Positions 59,130-64,000 of a stretch of DNA of 64,000 nucleotides are shown one piece after another. A program made the translations under genes and the position numbers. The notes under the pieces are model-generated. The model made no database searches. It saw nothing but the letters and a program-made list of their open reading frames with translations, and was not told the origin of the DNA. Each line of letters opens with the position of its first letter. Position 1 is the stretch's first letter. This DNA comes from Fasciolopsis buskii. Lineage: Eukaryota; Platyhelminthes; Trematoda; Plagiorchiida; Fasciolidae. The stretch lies in contig LUCM01003346.1 of assembly GCA_008360955.1 (NCBI GenBank), positions 47,454-111,453 on the forward strand, written 5' to 3'.

Positions 59130-59345
59130 CCGAACCGTGCTGGACCCTGGATGTTTGCCGGATTTTCTGTCGTGCAACTCGGTGCTATCTTGATAAGAAC
59201 CTACCATGGGCCCCGTAGGAGATTTCAAGACAATTTGGCGATTCCTAGGAGGTTGCAGTGTCTTATTCAACCGTTATCACACTAGTCGTCAGCGTAGATC
59301 GAGGTAGGTGGCCGAGAAAGAATTCCGGATTGTGCCATCCCTGTG
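59130..59345 (-). repeat. Inverted dispersed repeat R4, copy 2
   Basis: Partner of 55288-55550 in opposite orientation, about 3.6 kb away. Class unknown; no transposase or RT frame in either copy. Confidence 0.85.
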
Positions 59346-60840
59346 AGCTGGCGTTGCGTTGAGAGGCCTTGCTAATTCCCGTTGTTTGCATCAATCATTT
59401 TAATAGCCGATAGATTAAATATTTTTGTCGGTTTCTACGCTGATGAATTTTCTGAGGTAATATACAAATACTACGCATTTATATCCCTTTCCATAATGGT
59501 ATGCTTACTTCCGTAAAACGTGCTACTAATAATTTGTTGGTCCTGTACCCTTTTTCAATTTCCAGGCTCAAGCCGTGTGATTTAACACTCACGCATCCTC
59601 TCTGGGAAGAAAAAAGTTCTGATAATACACACTCCGATACTCCTCTAGAAGGGGCGTTTACCATTCTTCCTGCAAACGCCGCCATAAACAGATTCGTTGG
59701 CATTTGGCGGTCAGTGGTTATTTGGCAGGCCAGCCTGCCGGAGCAGGTCCGTGATATCTCGCTCTTCTCTTTTCTTTCGGGTACTGCTGCCATTTGTTAC
59801 TGGTTCAGAGCAGCAATGTTTAATCAATTTCCTGGTGTCCCCCAGTGACTCACCTCTCTTCTTCGAATGATAAAACTCTGTCGCCAGCTGTTTTTTTCTG
59901 TTTTCTGGAGACATGAGCATCGCCTTACAGTTTGGTTCTACTGGCTTCACGCTGCTTTCTAGAACTTCCGCTCATTTTTTCTTTGCACCTGTGAGATGCT
60001 TTGTCTCAGTTTTTAAAATCGGCCATTGGACTTATGACCTAGTCTGCTTCTGAAGATTTCATTTGTGGGTTTGCTCTCAACATCCAGCCGTTCCAGAGAA
60101 CACTCGCTTGTTAATGTAACGCGGAAGATTTATGCATCTGATGTGATGGGAAATATTTCTTTCCTTCTCTCGAGCATCTTCATATGTGTCAAAACAGGTA
60201 CCGATCGCACTGGATCACAATTTGCACGACTTCGTAGATGCACCTGCGATTCCCGACGACTGATCTGTTTCTGCGATAGATACTGGTACCTAATCATTGT
60301 GAAAATCTGATGAGAAAGTGAAGGAACGCGAAAAAATGCCACTGAATTAGGTCAAAAGGCCTAATATAAAAAAGAGTTTATCTAAGTATGCCCTCGGAGT
60401 CGCCAACATTAGTTTCATTCAAGACGATGTAAAACACTTTTCCAAAGCTAAAAAATCTCGTTTTTTTCTGATATATGGGGGGCGAAGTCAAGAACCAAAC
60501 ACGAGAAATACTTGAACCGCTCGGCAACTCCTAGTTAAGCTGCAGTTGAGGGAATGACCTGGCCCCATAAACAAAACCCTGCATAATGTGCTGCTTCGAC
60601 GTCATTTCGTAATGTATATATTTGATTGGAGTGAATTTTCCGAAGCGCCGGAATTATGGCATAGTTCTCGGGGTTTACCTCAGCTAACTGTTTGGTCGCT
60701 TTATTTCAATATTAAAATGCGATCAGCTGTCAGTACCGCGGGTCGGCGCGCTTGTTGAGTGCAGCCTGTGGCCCTTTGCCGAACCAATGGTTCATCTACC
60801 GAGTTTTTAATGATCGGCACATAACTTGAAAGTAGTGGAG
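59346..60840. other. Upstream flank of the ZSWIM-like gene
   Basis: Open frames exist on both strands (59567-59845 + after a TTTCCAG acceptor; 59711-59950 -), but neither resembles a known family. The GC-rich 60730-60790 may be promoter or 5' leader. Confidence 0.4.
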
Positions 60841-61192
60841 ATGAAGCATAGACTAAACAGTCTTTCCCCACCACCTGCATTCAAACTCCGCAGACTTGAA
60901 CAAGGTTCATCCACTACCGGCCACGAGTCGAACTCAGTTTGCACTTTGTTCGACCTCAGTGCTCGAGTTGTTGCTGAGTCCTTGCCTTTTGAATATGTGG
61001 AGAAAACTTTGGTTCACGTTCCAGAACCCGTCCAGGAGAAAATCATCTATCACTCTTTTCCCCGGCGGGATAGTGACATATACACTTACGCTTCATTCCA
61101 CTCCAAGTCGGATAAGGGTCGGGAGAAAATCCCGTATTACGAAGGTTTGGATTACTTCCAGAATGATTGTGTGGAAAACGTTATTCAAATAG
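60841..61192 (+). CDS. ZSWIM-like gene, exon 1
   Basis: 352 nt from ATG to a GTATGT donor (phase 1). Carries the conserved VPEPVQ...SFPRR segment. Confidence 0.88.
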
Positions 61193-61481
61193 GTATGTTT
61201 TGAAGAGTCGTTTGGGCTATCCACACTAGGTTTTCATCTTACCGGTTCGGTAAAGCAGCCTCCATGTGTTTCTTCCGATTCTGAAAGACGGAAGTACGAA
61301 GTGTCCATCACATTTGACAGGTATATTTGATTAATCATCATTCATTGTTCCAGGTGCAAAATAATATCAGTCTGCTGTGATTGTGGAAACAAAGGTCTTT
61401 CATGGTGCCCCCATGTCGTCGCCCTCGCTCTCTACCGAATTCGTCAGCCACATTTGGTCGATTATCGATCCCCTATATCCG
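60841..61481 (+). CDS. ZSWIM4/5/6-like protein with SWIM zinc finger (5' part of gene)
   Basis: Role: the family are SWIM-finger proteins that act as substrate receptors for cullin E3 ligases or in neuronal development; the exact role here is unknown. Seen: exons 60841-61192, 61230-61320 and 61354-61481, with phases 1, 2, 1 closing at each junction. The start ATG at 60841 is the first after an in-frame TGA (60811). The N-terminal family block is clear: TLFDLSARVVAESLPFEYVEK, VPEPVQEKIIYHSFPRRDSDI, then DCVENVIQIGFHLTG and YEVSITFDR. The SWIM finger (CxC...CxH) reads VCCDCGNKGLSWCPHVVALALYRIR. The order and the PVQxxI...SFPR motif favour ZSWIM4/5/6 over ZSWIM8. Introns are only 37 and 33 bp. 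The rest of this large protein lies to the right; one more exon may be at 62368-62449. Confidence 0.88.
61230..61320 (+). CDS. ZSWIM-like gene, exon 2
   Basis: 91 nt; acceptor CACACTAG, donor GTATAT. Encodes FHLTGS and KYEVSITFDR; the Gly and Arg split codons close with its neighbours. Confidence 0.88.
61354..61481 (+). CDS. ZSWIM-like gene, exon 3 (SWIM zinc finger)
   Basis: 128 nt; acceptor TTGTTCCAG, donor GTTAGT. Holds the zinc ligands Cys-x-Cys and Cys-x-His, then YRIRQPHLVDYRSPIS. Confidence 0.88.
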
Positions 61482-63294
61482 GTTAGTCTAACATCTACTG
61501 TTTGTTTAGTTTTTCAAGTTGTTCTTACAAACCTGAGAGCCGTAGTGTCGTTCCCTATTCACTCATGGTGGAGAAACCTCTCCCGATTGCGCTGCACACA
61601 GAGTCATATCCGAAGTTGTTATTCTGGAAGCACTCACTAGCAAGAGCGTTAGATCCCGATCTTTTGGGCATAGTGTGCACCGTCCAAACTATGTCAGAAT
61701 GCAAACTATGGATTGCGATTCGCTGTCGATCGGCTCGCCATCGCACGGTCTTTTAAAACCTCGTATTGATCCGCACCACTGCCATTACCAGTCGTAGTTA
61801 CCAATTGTCCCTCCTTTGTCTGATAGACCCAAGTACTTATGGGTATGCTGGTTCCACTACACTTGGGTTCAAACATGTAAATGAGACTGGAACTTCGTTA
61901 TCTTCCGCAAGCAACACCGAAAGATGGTTTCCCAAGCGGTTCCTTGTAAGTCGCTCAAAGGGAAATCCCATGTTTAAAGTTAGCGAAACAACAACAACAA
62001 CAAAAGGTCCCAAAATGTTCCCCTTGGGTCACTCTGGGGACCTTGTGAACCTAGATGTTTGAAGTCCAACGGGATAACCCAGCGATTGACTGTAAACTGA
62101 CACTTTTGGATATTTCTCGAATCGTGGAAGATCGTCCAATGATATGAAGAGTACCTCCATTTTTAGCAATTGCGGTAGTGCAAAAAAGTAAAGTTTGTAA
62201 ACACCTCCGGGAAGTGTAAAAAAGTCGGCTGTACGTTAGTCTGTCTTTTAACCAGAAAGGCGATCACGGAATGAGTGTTCTTGATTTTTAGTACCATTTT
62301 CTTCACAATGAACTGAGAAATTTCGCGATTCACTGTGACACCGAATGCATTTGTAGGACTTCTGTAGCTAAGAATCTTCAGCTAATCTCAAAGTTGTACA
62401 GTGAGTTTCCCGAACTTCTAGCCAATGAAATAGCGGAGCAGAAAATTTGGTAGTAGTACAATATCCTGTAATGAATCTGGGTGAGTTGTTTTTAGCTACA
62501 TCTTCCTGGGTGTCCTGTACTTTTTTGATTTCCTCTGATAATGGTTTCACGTTCGACTATTTCGTCAGTGTGATGATTTGGTCTAAAGACGTTTGATACG
62601 TTTGACAAGTGTGCACGTTGGTAAGTTTCAATTACTTTGTGCTTAATTTTATGGGGTGTTAATAGTTTCTATTTGAAACGTGATTTTTTTGCTGCCCGTT
62701 TATCACCCCTTCTGAGCTACTGTCTGTTTCGATTAGGGTCATTCATACCAACGTTTGGGGGAGAGGATCATTTTGATGTAAGAGTTTTGCTCAAACAAAT
62801 TTTCCTGATATTGTAGATCTAATCATGGCAAACTTATTAAACCACTGTTAATATAGTGTCGAGTTCCCTGGCCGCTGCGCCTTTTGGTTCACATTTTGTG
62901 GTACTAGGCGTGGCGTTTTGATAACACCTCTGCTGAGATGACCCAAGGCGAGTTCAGATTGAGGTTGCATACGGGTAGCGTTGTTTGGATTCCGCAAGGA
63001 TAATTAGGATTTTACCAAAGATTAATTTCGAACTTTAGCATTGTTTCTGAAAAATGACTTATAACTACACTGGTTTATAACTTGAAGAATGGTCAACGAT
63101 CAGTGCTTGTTAAGCAGAATGAAACTCCAAAGGCAATAGTACATTTTACTCGTCTAAGAACGGAACTGTATTGGCTGAAACAAGAAGCTGCCCTAGTAAA
63201 TTGCTTCATCTTAAGGTCCTAGTATCAGTTCCTCCGATCAAAGTTAGTGATTTGTAACACAACCTATGGGATGTTTCGTACCCGGGCCAGGTGC
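61482..63294 (+). other. ZSWIM-like intron sequence
   Basis: Apart from the possible exon at 62368, it contains an open frame at 61502-61756 of unknown meaning and a short (CAA)n near 61988-62003. Confidence 0.45.
62368..62449 (+). CDS. ZSWIM-like gene, possible exon 4
   Basis: Acceptor ACTTCTGTAG gives the right phase after exon 3 and reads AKNLQLISKLYSEFPELLANEIAEQ, loosely like the family's QLQKF...LADEI segment. A block of about ten residues would be missing. Donors at 62400 (GTGAGT) and 62450 (GTAGTA) compete. Confidence 0.3.
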
Positions 63295-64000
63295 TGTCAC
63301 AACGAGACTACACCTTGACGTGGTGTGGCGGCTTGCGTGCCTCCATGATCCAACGAGCTATACACGATGGCTTATCTCAAGCCGAAGATCCAATCATGCC
63401 TGGAAGGTCAATGGCTAGAGACCTGACAAAGTAGTCTCCCGGTCCTCCAAGTCGGGGGTTGATCGGAATCAGCAACTCAGTGAGAAAAACGAGTGGAAGA
63501 ATAATTGATCCAAGTAGATGGGCTTCCACTCAGCTATTCTCCGCTGCCTTGCGGCCAGGTTTTTGTTAGAACCAGGGGATTTGGTTGAGAACCCTAATCC
63601 TTCTTCCGCTTAGCAGCTGAACTCCCTAGCAATACCCGTCCATCAATCCCCATGAGTTGCACGCTTACAAATAGTTCCATACTGCATCGGTCGTCGCGCA
63701 GTTGCAGCGTCAATTGACCATAAGCCTTAGGAATGACCGAGAAAATTGGTGGGTTAAGGTAGCCGAAGAGATGGAAGTGGCGTCCGCTTCAGGTAACACT
63801 CAAAGACTGTTTAAGCTTATACGCGACAGCGGTGGGCGGCGAACTTCGGTTAGTGAAGTCGTGTGCGATAAAAATGGAGAGCTTATCCATGGTAGACAGG
63901 AAAGACTGGACCGTTGGGCAGAACATTTCAAGGATCAGTTTAACTGGCCATACGCCATCGTATCTAGTCCGACGTCTGGAGCTGTGAATCATTGGGAGGT
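63295..64000 (+). mobile_element. RTE-type LINE copy C (young, internally deleted, runs off the window)
   Basis: The 5' region is almost identical to that of copy A (25795-26206) up to GGTCGTCGCGCAG. It then jumps straight to TTGCAGCGTCAATTGACC, equal to 27412 onward in copy A, so about 1.2 kb holding the endonuclease is gone. It is sense to the ZSWIM-like gene. Confidence 0.92.
63703..64000 (+). pseudogene. RTE ORF, linker ahead of the reverse transcriptase, open to the edge
   Basis: From the deletion point the frame stays open to the window end: [20 protein letters not shown], then [20 protein letters not shown] and LDRWAEHFKDQFNWP. These 99 codons have no stop and are better preserved than in copies A and B. 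The deletion puts it out of frame with the element's own start codon. Confidence 0.85.

Noticed and set aside
59479..59950. Overlapping open frames on both strands
   Set aside because: Two strands and several frames are open over the same bases and none resembles a known protein; it cannot be decided from sequence alone.
61502..61756. Exon 4 of the ZSWIM-like gene directly after a 37-bp intron
   Set aside because: The intron length would fit, but the phase-compatible frame is short and unlike the family, and the longer frame is in the wrong phase.

Overview
The window looks like the nuclear genome of a parasitic flatworm, most likely a digenean trematode. The reasons are intron-rich genes with GT-AG introns, two of only 33 and 37 bp, and a dense load of RTE-type LINEs, Penelope-like elements, CR1-like LINE debris, and a schistosome-alpha-style SINE that joins a tRNA-like head to a hammerhead core. 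The species cannot be named from the sequence alone.

Three host genes are supported. (1) + strand, 1-5252: the last four exons of a gene whose serine/acidic C-terminal tail resembles TIMELESS, the replication fork protection factor; all splice phases agree. Its 3.6 kb intron holds an old RTE LINE and an LTR with TATA box, poly(A) signal and primer binding site. (2) - strand, 42402 down to 9026: a DGAT1 gene (acyl-CoA:diacylglycerol acyltransferase, MBOAT family), rebuilt here as nine exons in phase, about 629 codons spread over 33 kb. Its introns hold RTE copies, a Penelope fragment, a (CA)n tract and a well-formed hammerhead ribozyme on the transcribed strand. (3) + strand from 60841: the 5' part of a ZSWIM4/5/6-like gene (SWIM zinc finger), which continues beyond the window.

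Layout: 1-5361 TIMELESS-like 3' end; 5362-7089 truncated Penelope-like element (reverse transcriptase plus GIY-YIG endonuclease, - strand) ending in a (TA)n tract; 7090-9025 spacer with a small LINE fragment; 9026-42402 DGAT1; 42403-60840 a long stretch of repeats (SINE pair, several dispersed repeats, a CR1-like fragment) with no gene I can identify; 60841-62449 ZSWIM-like exons; 63295-64000 a young RTE copy running off the end.

The strongest unexpected signal is the hammerhead ribozyme at 32625-32680 in a DGAT1 intron, with an intact core, paired stem I and a palindromic stem III. Related decayed or variant motifs sit at 20030-20062, 35095-35165, 35345-35400 and in the SINE pair at 43515-43770.
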